NCBI GenBank assembly: GCA_020205615.1
Contig: CM035160.1
Coordinates: 120,688,556 to 120,752,555, forward strand
Origin: Panax quinquefolius
Taxonomy: Eukaryota; Streptophyta; Magnoliopsida; Apiales; Araliaceae
Length of the DNA stretch: 64,000 nucleotides
Direction: 5' to 3'
The notes below the pieces were generated by a model. The model was not told the origin of the DNA. It saw only the letters and a program-made list of their open reading frames with translations, and did no database searches. This document shows positions 11,101-22,551 of this stretch, in pieces. The translations under genes and the position numbers were made by a program. Every line of letters starts with the position of its first letter. Positions within the stretch are counted from its first letter, which is position 1.

Positions 11101-12384
11101 AAAAGGTGATACTGAACTGAAGAACTGAAGCTTTTTATTCATTATTTATTCTTATTAGTTTATTTTTGTTAATTTAATTAATTAATTCAAAATCCCCTTT
11201 TCATTAGAAATCATAGGATAATTCTAAAACAACTTCACTCTCTGTGGGATCGATCCTTGCTTACTACTGTGTTAATTGTTTAAATTTGTAAAGTGAAAGT
11301 GAGGTTAATTTAGGAGTGTAAACGACAGCTCCCAACTATTCACCCGGGGTACTATTCATGACAAAAAAATTTGATTTCTTTTATGTCCAAATTATTTTTG
11401 ATACATGAATATTTTTCTTGAATTTTACTCCACAAAGTAGTTATCATGTTGACAATTTGGACATTCTTAAACTCTGGATAAATTAAAATTCTTTAATATT
11501 TATCCTTGATCTCATTTGATTGATTCTTATATCATTGTCACTATCCTCATACTTATATTATGATGAAAGTCATCTTTGGCCCGTAGTGCATAGATGCACT
11601 GTTGATTGGTATGATTATGACCAAGAATTATGTATCGGTATAATCATGACCTATAATGTTACAAATGATGTGGTAAAAGTTCTCATTGACCCGTAGTGCA
11701 TTAATGGACAGTTGTTTGGTATGATCATGACCACTGGTGATAAAAACGAATATCCTTAGCCCGTAGTGCATGGATAATTCATGGATGTGATACTAACGAA
11801 TATCCTTGGCTCGTAGTGCATGGATAATTCGGTGATATGAATTATTTATTGAGATGTGTTACAGAGATAAAATATTGATGATGAACTTTTAAATCATAGA
11901 AGATAGTAGATATCCTGCTCTAATTGACTCTTCTAGTGGATTGCTTGTTCCGCTGCAGTTAAACTTGTTGTCTATTGTATTCTATTAGTTTTAGACTGTT
12001 GAAGGAAAATAATAATTTATTCTGCATTATCTTACTCATAATATTCTTTACTGGGTTAGTTGAGCTCACCCTTTTCTTTCATTGTTCTCTTCAGGATATG
12101 AGAATATAGCTGAGACTAGTCGGGGAATGGATTGATGGCCCAAGATGGTGGCTATAGTAGTCCTCACTATTTTATAAAATAGTGTGATAATAATTGTAAT
12201 GAGGACTCCATTTGAGTTTGGATATTGTCTACGAGACAATATTCATGTAAAAACTCTCAGCTTATGTTTTGTTGTATTTTGCACGATAATTAATAATTAT
12301 GTAAATTAAGTTTGTATTTGAATTATATACCATATATTTGGTGACTAAGAATGTGTTGTATATACCTATTTTGGGGGCGTCACA
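8146..12384 (+). repeat. Gypsy-1 5' LTR, interrupted by a solo LTR
   Basis: TG...CA repeat whose own length, after removing the 1608-bp solo LTR and its 5-bp duplication, is 2626 bp, against 2615 bp for the 3' LTR. It holds a short TACTATTCAY array (about 9627-9727 and 11335-11360), degenerate ~110-bp units with GGCCCGTAGTGCATGGATA (about 11560-11840) and an imperfect TATA region (9217). A primer-binding site complementary to initiator Met-tRNA (TGGTATCAAAGC, 12387-12398) follows directly. Confidence 0.9.
9727..11334 (+). mobile_element. Solo LTR (1608 bp) inside the gypsy-1 5' LTR
   Basis: Starts TGATAAGTGC and ends AGCTCCCA, flanked by a perfect 5-bp duplication ACTAT (9722-9726 and 11335-11339). 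It has a TATA box (CTATAAATAGAGG, 10470) and, near the end, a CTCTGTGGGATCGATCC segment seen in LTRs of Athila/Tat-like gypsy elements. No internal domain remains, so it arose by LTR-LTR recombination. Family assignment is tentative. Confidence 0.85.
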
Positions 12385-12675
12385 GTTGGTATCAAAGCTT
12401 AGGGATATGATCACTGATTGAGATTTGAGGCTAGAACTAGGAGGGGAGAGACGGGTAAATCCTTCGCTAGTATGACCTATCTAAGCTTATTTGCTATTTA
12501 ATTGGTCGGTCAGAATATAGGGATAATATGTGGCATGTCAATTAATTCTTGTTTTGTGGCAGTGTTTGAGAATGACATCTGAAAATGTTGATATAAGCAA
12601 TGGAGCACATGAGACCGTTGAGTTATCACCGATCAATAACTAGGATAATGTGCATCAGGAAGGCAATAATCCTCA
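12385..12675 (+). pseudogene. Gypsy-1 leader and start of gag, cut by gypsy-2
   Basis: Follows the primer-binding site. Gag opens at ATG 12572 with MTSENVDISNGAHETVE and has an in-frame stop about 23 codons in. The sequence breaks at ...AATCCTCA (12675). It resumes at 22552 with TGTAAACAAC; the uninterrupted version is visible in gypsy-2 at about 16420-16440. Confidence 0.85.
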
Positions 12676-13510
12676 TGTAAGACCCCAAATTTTATGAAAT
12701 AAAAGTAATCAAATTTTCTATTTTGGTAAATAGTTAAATTGATAAAAGTTTAAAGTTATGGATGATATTTGAAAATTTTGTAAAGTAAGCAAGTTGTTAT
12801 AAAATATTCGTTGTGTCGGGAAATATTCGTTTGGTCGGGAAATTTCTTTTTGTCGGAGAATATTCGTACAACGACACAATCATTGGTGGACCCCCACAAC
12901 GAAAGTATTGTTAGAGTTAGAAAACAACAAAAATATCTTTTTATAAAATAACGGCGAAAGTTATATCGTTAAACTGTTGAAATACCCGGTGGTCAAAGAA
13001 CAGTAATACACGTGGTTGCATAGTAGCACACGGTATTAATTATTGATGTTTACGTGAGAAGTCACTTAGTTATACTCAATTATTGCTACAGTAATTGCTG
13101 CATAATATCTCACATTATTTGATTCAATTATTGTCACAGTATCATCTGCATAATATTTTATATTATTTAATCAATAATTGAGATGACAAAATTATTCATA
13201 TTATTATTTGCAATATTGACGATGTATAGAAAGTTCTGTCGAGGAGAGGTTTGGTCACCTAATTGCGGCGCCTAATAGGAGAAATCTTTATCTGAAAGCC
13301 CCTCTTTCACAGGAATGATCCGTTTGTTAAATATTGTAAGTTATAATATTAATGATGAATAATTGTTAATAGATTAAAAATGTGTTTATTAAAGATAAGT
13401 GATTTGTGGTAAATATTTATTCAATTTTTGATATAAATAGAGGAGTTTGTTATGAGGTGTTTATTATAAGTTTGGCTTATTATTCCATGAGGAGATGTGC
13501 TAATTTTTTA

Positions 13511-13737
13511 GACCGTTGGTTGAAGTTATATTAGTAAATCAATATGGATCGTTGGTTGAAGATATAATAGTAAATCAATATGGACCGCTGGTGGAAAGTT
13601 ATAATAATAATTCAATATGGATCGCTGGTTTAAAGTTTTAATAGTAAATCAGTTTGGACCGTTGCTTTAAGTTTTAATAGTAAATCAATATGGACCGTCC
13701 GTTTAAAAGTAAATTAATCTGGGCCGTTCATGAATTA
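13511..13737 (+). repeat. 36-bp tandem array in the gypsy-2 5' LTR, just upstream of TATA
   Basis: About six units of GA(C/T)CG(T/C)TGGTTGAAGTTATA followed by ATAGTAAATCAATATG. The last unit is shortened to TTTAAAAGTAAATTAATCTG. A shorter version is present at 32195-32365 in another LTR piece, so the array belongs to the family. Confidence 0.85.
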
Positions 13738-14039
13738 GTTACTATTTAGTCCTTTTTCCTATAAATAGAAGCTCATTCCTTCATTATTTCTTACGAATTC
13801 ACTGAAACTCTAGAGAGAGAAACTATAGATAGAAAGAAGAGGAGTATTCTGCTATTACCCTAGTGCAGTCTCCAAATTTTTATTAAGGTAAGAGGTGTTA
13901 TTTATGTTGTATTCATAAGGGATATTATTTGTTGTATTTGTAAAGGATTTTATTTTCGTATGGTAAGGGGTATTATTTCTTTCGTATTCATGAAGAGAGT
14001 TATTTTCTTTCAATACTCATAAGGGTTGTCGTTCTATTG

Positions 14040-14305
14040 CTTATTAATCTGCGGGAGTAACCTGTCTACGCGGATTAACGCATGCATGGTGAATGACCCT
14101 TCGTATTCTATTCTTTATTATTCTGTGGGAATAACCTGTCTCCGCGGACTACCGCATGAATGGTGAATGACCCTTCGTATTAAATTTTTATTAATCTGCT
14201 GGAGTAACCTGTCTACGCGGATTACCACATGCATGGTGAATGACCCTTCGTATTTATTCTTTATTAAATTGTGGAAATGATCTGTCTACGTGGATTACCA
14301 CATGG
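14040..14305 (+). repeat. ~70-bp tandem array downstream of TATA in the gypsy-2 5' LTR
   Basis: Four units, each with TTATTAATCTGYGGGARTAA, CCTGTCTACGCGGATTACCG and CATGCATGGTGAATGACCCT parts. It lies in the transcribed part of the LTR. Degenerate relatives occur at about 19820-20130 and 32600-32708. Confidence 0.8.
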
Positions 14306-14414
14306 CGGGCGAAAATCCATTTGCAGTTTCGTGTATTCTATTATACTAGTATGATATATCATTTCTTTTGTACTCGTTATGGAATATCGTTTTCTTTTGT
14401 ATTTTCCTTTTTTG

Positions 14415-14550
14415 AGTACTATTCACGGGTTACTATTCATGTATACGACACTATTCACGTATATGGTACTATTTACGAATACGAAGTACTATTCACGAGT
14501 TACTATTTATGAGTTACTATTCACGAGTTACTATTCACAGGGTACTATTC
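14415..14550 (+). repeat. TACTATTCAC short-period array
   Basis: At least eight degenerate TACTATTCACGnG units with 12-20 bp spacing. The same motif is arrayed in the gypsy-1 LTRs (9627-9727 and 28636-28790). Confidence 0.8.
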
Positions 14551-16323
14551 ATGACGAAATTGGTTTCTTTTTCTGACCAAATTATCGTTGATTTATGAAT
14601 CTTACTCTTGAAATTAAATCCATGTTTTGACTATATTATTTTTGTTATCATATATAACATTTTTATAACCCTGGTGTTGAAATTTCTCTTTCACTTGAGT
14701 GTAAAGATGGGTATATTATTGGTATAATTAATATTATGTGTTCTCTTTGGCCAGTAGTGCAAAGATGAATTGTTGACTGGTATGATCATAACCATTGAAT
14801 TTATAATTGCATATTTAGCTTAAGTGAAAAGGTGAGTTGATTAACATGGTTATAATTATTGTTTATATAAATTCTGAAATGATTATATATTTCGTTGAGA
14901 TATGAATATCTTTGGCCTGTAGTGCAAAGATGACCTGTTGTTGAATATCTTTGGTTCCGTTATTTATTATTCTCATTGGAATAACTTTTGTCAGCGGCCT
15001 ATCACATGCATGGTGATTTCTTTTGTTATTCCATTCTTTATTATACTCAATTGTTAAAACTTTGACTTCTATACTCCATGAAATTAGTGGAATATCCTCG
15101 ATATTTGCGCTTCATCCAAAGATCTTTCATGGAAATATTCTTCCGAGCATTCTTGAATTTTATTCTACAAAGAAGTATCATGTTGACAATGTGGACGTTA
15201 TTAGTTCTCGGATAAATTAATTCTTGAACTTGTTTTATTGAATTCTTATATCATTGTCATCATCTTCATGCTTATATTATGTTCAAAGTCATCTCGTGGC
15301 TGTGAGTGCATGTATGGACTTAGTATGATTATGACTGTGGATTATTCAAAGATAATCATAACCGTAATGTTACAAATGATGTGGAAAAAGTCCTCATCGT
15401 CTGTAGTGTATTGATGGACGCTTTTTGGTATGATTATGGCTATGGATTCTCTTTGGTCAGTAGTGCAAAGATGAATTATTTTATGGCATGATCAGACCGC
15501 TGATGAAAACATGATTATCTTTAGTCATAGTGCATGGATAATTCGTGGTCGTGATACTAAAGAATATCCTCGGTCAGAGTGTAGGGGTGATTCGATGATG
15601 TGGATTATTTATTGTCGAGTCCCAAATGATAAAAGTGATGAAAAACCTTTTAAATCATAGAAGATAGTAGATTTTATTCCCTACTTGACTCTTCTAATGG
15701 ATTGCTTGTTCCGCTGCAGTTAAACTTGATAGTTATTATATTTTATCAGTTTAACACTGTTGAAGGCTAACGATAAATTATTCTCGCTTTATCTTAGTCA
15801 TAATATTTCTTCTTGGGCTAGTTGAGCTCACCTTTTCTTTTCTTCGTTTCTCTCGTGAAATGAGAACGTAGCTGGGACTAGTCGGGGAACAGAGTGATGG
15901 TCCTAGATGTTTGCATTAGTAGTCCTCACTATTCTGTTAAATAGTGTGATAATAATTGTAATGAGGACTCCTTTTGAGTTTTCATACTCTCTAGTAGACA
16001 ATATTTGTATTCAAATTCACAGTTTATGTTTTGTCGTATTGTACACGACAGTTGTATTATTAAGTTGTATTTGAATTTGCACTATGTATCCGGCGACTTC
16101 GTAATAGGTGATGTATACCAATTTTAGGGCGCCACAAATTGGTATCAAAGCTTAGGATACGATCCCCGGCTAGATGTGAGAATAGAACTAGAGGGGAGAG
16201 ACGGGAATTTCATCGCTAGTATTATGACCTACCTAAGTTTATTTGGAATTTAATTGGCTCACGTAATATAGGATAATATGTTACATGTCAATTAACCTTT
16301 GTTTTGTGGCGATGATTCTAAAA

Positions 16324-17520
16324 ATGACATCCGAGAATGTTGAGAATAGCAATGGAGCACATGAGACTTTTGATTCTCTACAGATCAATAATCAGGACAA
16401 TGTGCAATTGGATGGCGATAATCCTCCTGTAAACAAAAACACTGATCAATTGACGAACGACGGTACGTTTAGGAGCTTTTTAGAATTCATGCAACATCAA
16501 AGTAAGACGGCTCCCTGCTCATAATGCAGAGGAAACAATGGCAACCCACGGTTGGTCACCGCTAAAAAATTCAAGGAGCTGGGACCACCGGAGTTTTTGG
16601 GAAAGCCAGAACCACTTAAGGCGGAGACGTGGTTAAAGCATATCAGCAAGATATTTGATGTCTTGGGATGCTCCGAGGAGCAAAAGGTTCCCTTTGCCAC
16701 CTTTATGTTGCGTGAAGAGGCAGATCACTGGTGGGAATCTGTAAAATGTACCCAGCCTGACGCACTCAAGATGTCTTGGGAGAAGTTCCAAAAGCTGTTC
16801 AATGACAAGTACTTTCCCGAAAGCATTCGTCACATGAAGGAGGTGGAATTTATCAAGTTAGAGCAAAACAACATGATCGTATCGCAGTACGAAGCCAAGT
16901 TTGCCGAGTTGTCCCGATTTGCATCCCACTTGGTTGATAATGAAGAGAGAATGACGCGAATGTTTTTAAGAGGTTTGAAGTCGAGATACGCCAATATCTT
17001 ATTTCTCATAAACCGTGTTTGTATTCGGATGTTGTAAATAGGGCTCGCTTAGTGGAGCGCGATAACGAGTCAACGCAACCAAAAGAGAGCAAATGACAAA
17101 ATGATAATATTTGGATAATAAATATCATCAAAGCGGTGACAATAAGCTTGGAGGGAAAACATGCCGTAAATGGTAACCATTTCAAATTGGTAATCATGGT
17201 CAAAACAATAAGAATGGACATTTCAAGAAGAGGAGATTCAACAATGATGGAAAGACGCCAAGACCAAAGACCCATTGTTAAGGAAGGAGAACGACCACCT
17301 ATCATATGCTTCAAATGCGAGGGAGGGACACATCACCAAACTCACGCGATGCCATCCAAAGCATGCTATAATTGTGGAAGAGAAGGTCACTTAGCCCGAT
17401 TTTGTCGCTCACCAAGACAAGTTCAATTAGGATGGAGGCACCAAAGGATGTCCCGCATAAGCCAAAGCCGAGAATTTAAGAGAGAGCATATTTTTTTTTT
17501 TGACGAGGAACCCGAATAAA
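16324..17520 (+). pseudogene. Gypsy-2 gag with two CCHC knuckles, frameshifted
   Basis: Gag opens at ATG 16324 (MTSENVENSNGAHETF) and breaks after residue 66 at 16524. The capsid part resumes at 16552-17037 with PEFLGKPEPLKAETWLKHI, the aromatic ATFMLREEADHWWES and EFIKLEQNNMIVSQYEAKF, all typical of Tekay-type Gag. Further frameshifts follow. The nucleocapsid part (about 17310-17420) has one damaged knuckle (CFKCEGGTHHQTHAMP) and one intact CYNCGREGHLARFC. Confidence 0.85.
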
Positions 17521-17539
17521 ATTATCACGGGTATGTTAG

Positions 17540-18849
17540 TCATAAACTCTTGCGAAGTCTATACCGTGTTAGATACCTGCTTCTACTCACTCTTTTATCA
17601 CACCTAGTTGTGTTCAATGTTTGAAGTTAACTCCTAGAAGTTAGACTTTGATATATCTATTTAAACTCGCTTGGGAGAAACCTTTGTTACCTCCACTATT
17701 TATAAATCTTGTTCAAATCAACACTTTCACGTTACCTGTCGATCGTATCTCTTTGAAAATACTTGCCTTTGATGCGATTTCAGGAATCGATTGGTTAACT
17801 ACTCATCATGCTTTTCGTAAGCTTGTTAGCTTTCATACTCCTAACCAACCTGTTATATGAATTCAAAGTAACCAAACCACTAAAGTCAATTATTGTCATA
17901 TCAAGCCACAAGTAAAGAGCCTGATCCTTTCGTTGTTGACTTCCTTGTGTGGAATGCACCGAAGCCAAACTTTCTGTAGGCGACGTCGTGAATGACGATG
18001 GCAAGTTGATAGGTATCAATGTGACGTACTATCCAAGTCTTGGATGAGGGTAATAGTTTTGAATGATATTTCTATTGTTAATAAATTTCCTGACGTATTC
18101 TTGAAGACTTCTTAGCCTACCCCTAGAGCGTGAAATCGAATTTTGTATTGACCCCAGTACAAAACCTATTTCTAAAAAAACCCTTAAACATTTATTCAAC
18201 TAAAGCGAATGTAACATGCGCCAAAGACGTTGGCTCGAGCTGTTAAAGATTATGATCGTACCATACCATCGTGGAAAAGCGAACGTGGTAGCTGACGCAT
18301 TGAGTAGAAGATTGTATGCGGTTACAAGTGCGAATATACGAACCCACGTGAAGATAACGAATATATGATTAGAATCGACTTTAATCGATAAAGTTAAAGT
18401 CGCTCAAGCTACATACTCAAAGCTGATGAATGTGAAGAAGAAGGTTCAAGAGGGCATTATTCTAAAAGCAAGAATCGACGAAGAGAGGAAATCTCAACCC
18501 TCGATTTAATTGGCCCATTTAAAATCCTCGATCGAGTAGGAACTGTGGCTTATAGACTCATTTTACCGTCAAGTATGTCGCGTGTTCATAACGTTTTTAA
18601 CGTATCAATGTTACGTAAATATGTGGACGACCCAAACCACATTATTAATTTAGAACCGGATGAGATAACGGATGATTTAACGTTTGAGGAGATACGTGTT
18701 AAAATCTTGGATAAGAAGAATCGTATTCAACACTCAAAGGTTATACCTCAAGAGTTAGAATTTGAAATGAAGTCGAGGTATCCTCACCGCTCAAAGATAC
18801 TGTGTACGTACGTAAATTTCGAGGGCGAAATTTCATAAGGAGGGGAGAT
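17540..18849 (+). pseudogene. Gypsy-2 pol remains: protease, RT start, RNase H end and chromo-type tail
   Basis: A protease remnant at about 17565 reads VLDTCFYSLF where gypsy-1 has LFDTGSTHSF. The start of RT is recognisable at about 18080-18180. The sequence then jumps to the RNase H end (RRWLELLK and KANVVADALSRR, about 18210-18315). A second jump at about 18485 removes integrase and joins to the C-terminal region (ORF 18545-18838: MAYRLILPSSMSRVHNVFNV). A purine tract GGAGGGGAGA precedes the 3' LTR. Confidence 0.8.
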
Positions 18850-21251
18850 TGTGAGACCCCAGATTTTATAAATAAAGATTTAATTTTCTCGAAATATTTT
18901 TTTGAATATTATGGTGTGGATTTGATATAATGTTATAGTTGTGGATAGTATTTATAAATTTTGCAAAGTACGCAAGTTGTTATATAATATTCGATTGGTC
19001 GGGAAATATTCTTTTTGTCGGGGAATATCCGTACGACGTTACAATCATTGGTGGACCCCACAACGGAATTATTGTCGGATGAAAAAAATGACAAAAATAT
19101 TTTATGAGAGAATAACTACGAAAGTTTTACCGTTAAAACTGCTGAACTACTCTTGTAGTAAAAGTATAAGAATACGCTGTGGTCGCATAAGAAGACACTC
19201 CTGTATTGATTATTGATGTTTATGTGATAAGTCACCAGCTTTTGTTTTATTGGTATTATTAATGTAATAAAACAGAAAAGCTTTATAAAAATAATACTTT
19301 TTATAAAGTTATTCGCTTTTTATTAGGCAAATAGTAAATTTTTTTTATATAAAACATAATACTTTTATAAAAGGTATCTGCTTTATTAGACAATAATTAG
19401 AATATATTATATTTTATTATGCATAGTGTTTGCATAAGTGCTCCATATAGTGTTTGCATAGTAAAATCTTTTATAAAGTTATTCGTTTTTATTAGATTAT
19501 AAATAAAATATATTATATTTTATTTAAAAGATTTTGCTTTAAATATGGACCGTCGATTAAAAATAAATCAATCTGGATCGCTCATGAGTTAGTTACTATG
19601 CAATCTATTTTTTCTATAAATAGAAGCTCATTCCTTCATTATTTCTTACTTAATTCACCAAACTCTAGAGAGATAAACTATAGAGAGAAAGAAGAAAATA
19701 TTCTCTTACTTCACTACTCATATATCCAAAGATTTTCTTCTTAAGGTAGGAATATTATTTGTTGTACTCATAAGGGGTATTATTTCTTTTGTATTCATGA
19801 AGAGAACTTCATTATTCCATTATTTATTATTCTGTTGAATAACTCAGATATACGCTGGCTACCCTATACTTTGTGAAATTCTTCGTGATTTCATTATTTA
19901 TTATTTTGTTTTAATATCCTCGTCAATCAATGCTTACACCGGTCCCGGTTCCATTATTTATTATTCTCGTCGTAATATCCTCGTTCGTGCATTTACGCCG
20001 AACTGGTTCCATTCTTTATTATTCTATTAGAATATCCCGTCTGCATTTTTTACGCGACCGGTTCCGTTATTTATTATTCTCATTGAATAACTCGCTGCGC
20101 GCGCTTATCATCGCATGCACGGTGATTTCTTTTGTTATTCCATTCTTTATTATACTCACCGTTAAAACTTTGACTTTTATACTCCATGAAATTAGTGGAA
20201 TATCCTCGATATTTGCGCTTCATCCAAAGATCTTTCATGGAAATATTCTTCTTCCGAGCATTCTTGAATTTTACTTACAAAGAAGTATCATGTTGACAAT
20301 GTGGACGTTATTAGTTCCTCGGATAAATTAATTCTTGAACTTGTTTTATTGAATTCTTATATCATTGTCATCATCCTCATGCTTATATTATGTTGAAAGT
20401 CATCTCGTATTCGTAGTATGGGGATGGACTTGGTATGATTATGACTGTGGATTATTCGGTATAATCATAACCGTAATGTTATAAATGATGTGGAAAAAAG
20501 TCTCATCGGCCCGTAGTGTATTGATGGACGCTTTTGGTATGATTATGGCTATGGATTCTTTCGTCAGTAGTGCAAAGATGAATTGTTTTATGGCATGATC
20601 GTGACGTTGATGATGAAAAACATGATTATCTTTAGTCAGAAGTGCATGGATAATTCGTGGTCGTGATACTAAAGAATATCCTCGTCAGAAAAGTGTGGGG
20701 TGATTCGATAATATGGATTATTTATTAAGCTAAGTCCCAAATGATAAAAGTGATGAAAAACCTTTTAAATCATAAAAGATAGTAGATTTTATTCCTACTG
20801 ACTCTTCTAATGGATTACTTGTTCCACAAGCAGCTTAAACTTGATAGTTATTATATTTTATCGCTTAACACTCGCTGAAGGCTAATGATAAATTATTCTG
20901 CATTATCTTAGTCATAATATTTCTTCTTGGCTAGTTGAGCTCACCTTTTCTTTTTTCATCGTTTCTTCAGAAAATGAGAACATAGTGGGACTAATCGGGA
21001 AACAGAGTGATGGTCCTAGATGTTTGCATTAGTAGTCCTCACTATTCTCGTGAAATAGTGTGATAATAATTGTAATGAGGACTCCTTTTGAGTTTTTATA
21101 CTCTCTAGTAGATAATATTTGTATTCAAACTCACAGTTTATGTTTTGTCGTATTGTACACTATAATTGTATTATTAAGTTGTATTTGAATTCTGTACCAT
21201 GTATCTGGCGACTCAGAATAGGTGATGTATACCTATTTTGGGGGCGTCACA
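18850..21251 (+). repeat. Gypsy-2 3' LTR (2402 bp)
   Basis: TGTGAGACCCC to GGGGGCGTCACA. TATA box TATAAATAG at 19615. It lacks most of the 36-bp and short-period arrays of the 5' copy and has only degenerate ~70-bp units, which explains the ~1-kb length difference. Confidence 0.85.
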
Positions 21252-22546
21252 GTTAATGAATATCTTTGGCCCGTAGTGCAAAGATGAGTTTATTAGTATG
21301 ATTATGAACAGGAACTGTGATTTGGTATAACCATGATCTTTAATGTTTCAGGTAAAGACAGGTGATGAAAATTATCTTCGTCCTGGATGAGAAGAGGAAT
21401 TTAGAACTATAATTATGATTATGAGTTATTCACATGATTGTGGACATGAACTGTTGATTGATGTTACAGGGTTAAAACATTGTTGGTGGACTTTTAACAT
21501 GGAGAAGATAATAGACTTTATGGTCTATTTGACTCTTCTAATGGATTGCTCGTTCCGCTGCAACTATGGTTGAAAAGTTTTATCATCTACCATATGTTCT
21601 AAATCTCTGATTCATTACTGATGAAGGCTATTAATAATTTAATTATCTTTAGCCGTGATATTCTTTACTGGGCTAGTTGTGCTCACCCTTTTGTTTCACA
21701 ATTCCTTTCAGGTAATAAGAGTTTAGCTGGGTCGAGCGGGGGTAACAGGGGAATTGAATGGTGGTCGATAACTGTTGAGGTTTCCCTAAAACAGGTGAGG
21801 TGAACCTAACTTTGGAAGGGTGTTTTGCTACTATCATACAAGATGTCTAATGACCTACGACTTCGTGTTATCATAAGACAGGGTTGTGCACATCCACTTG
21901 CTGATTATATCTACGAGCACTACCTATATAATCTTAGAGTTTGGTTGAAATATAATTCTCAATTGAAGACCATGAAGATATTTATATGGCAAGAGAAGAC
22001 TCACCATTGGAAAGAACATGATAGTAATCTTCTCATTTTTCTTTGGGGTCTATTGGGTCAACCAAGGATAATTCTCGAGTCATATGATATCTATTTTAAC
22101 TTAGATGCATAGCTTCCCATGTACGAAGGTTTCCTTGAGCATTTTCCAAAGATTTTAATTTCTAAAACAGTTATTGATTATACCTTTATGTAAGGTATCA
22201 CTGTGAGATGTTATCCAAGTAAAGGGATGAGAGTTACCGTTGGTATACACAATATATGTGTTGTCGTATTTTGCACGACAGTTGTATAAGGAAGTTTGTA
22301 GTCGGGGGACGGAGTGATGGTCCGAGATGGTGGCTATAGTAGTCATCACTATTCTATGAAATAGTGTATCAATAAATGTAATGAGGACTCAATTTGAGTT
22401 TGAATACTGTCTAGAAGACGATATTCGTGTAAAAACTCTCAACTACACTTTTGTCATATTGTATAAAAGAAGTTTGTATTTGATTATGTACCTTGTATAT
22501 GGCGATTCAGAATGGGTTGTGTATGCCTATTTTGGGGGGCATCACA
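21252..22546 (+). repeat. Extra, truncated LTR fragment joined to the gypsy-2 3' LTR
   Basis: After the CACA end at 21251 come only GTT (as at the start of the primer-binding region) and then mid-LTR sequence TAATGAATATCTTTGGCCCG. It ends with a normal LTR terminus (GGGGCATCACA) and the outer target duplication. About 21830-22280 resembles no other LTR in the window and may be an insertion or a diverged stretch. Confidence 0.7.
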
Positions 22547-22551
22547 ACTCA

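Larger units (their letters stand above)
12676..16136 (+). repeat. Gypsy-2 5' LTR (3461 bp) with several tandem arrays
   Basis: It is about 1 kb longer than its partner at 18850-21251. It contains about six ~36-bp units (GACCGTTGGTTGAAGTTATA-type, 13511-13737), a TATA box TATAAATAG (13760), four ~70-bp units with AACCTGTCTACGCGGATTAC (about 14040-14305), and a TACTATTCAC/ACTATTCACG array (about 14415-14550). The primer-binding site TGGTATCAAAGC (16140-16151) follows. Confidence 0.85.
12676..22546 (+). mobile_element. Second Tekay-type gypsy element, 'gypsy-2', nested in gypsy-1 gag
   Basis: Starts TGTAAGACCCC and finally ends GGGGCATCACA at 22546. Flanks CCTCA (12671-12675) and ACTCA (22547-22551) are a one-mismatch 5-bp duplication. 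Order: 5' LTR 12676-16136, gag/pol remains 16137-18849, 3' LTR 18850-21251, then an extra LTR-like piece 21252-22546. Pol has lost most of RT (break near 18180-18205) and all of integrase (break near 18485). It is closely related to gypsy-1 but diverged. Confidence 0.85.

Noticed and set aside
13511..14305. Regular repeats resembling a CRISPR array
   Set aside because: Units are directly abutting and degenerate, lie inside a plant LTR, and have no unique spacers.
21825..22112. 95-codon ORF in the extra LTR fragment
   Set aside because: No similarity to retroelement or host domains that I can recognise; probably chance in a diverged or inserted stretch.
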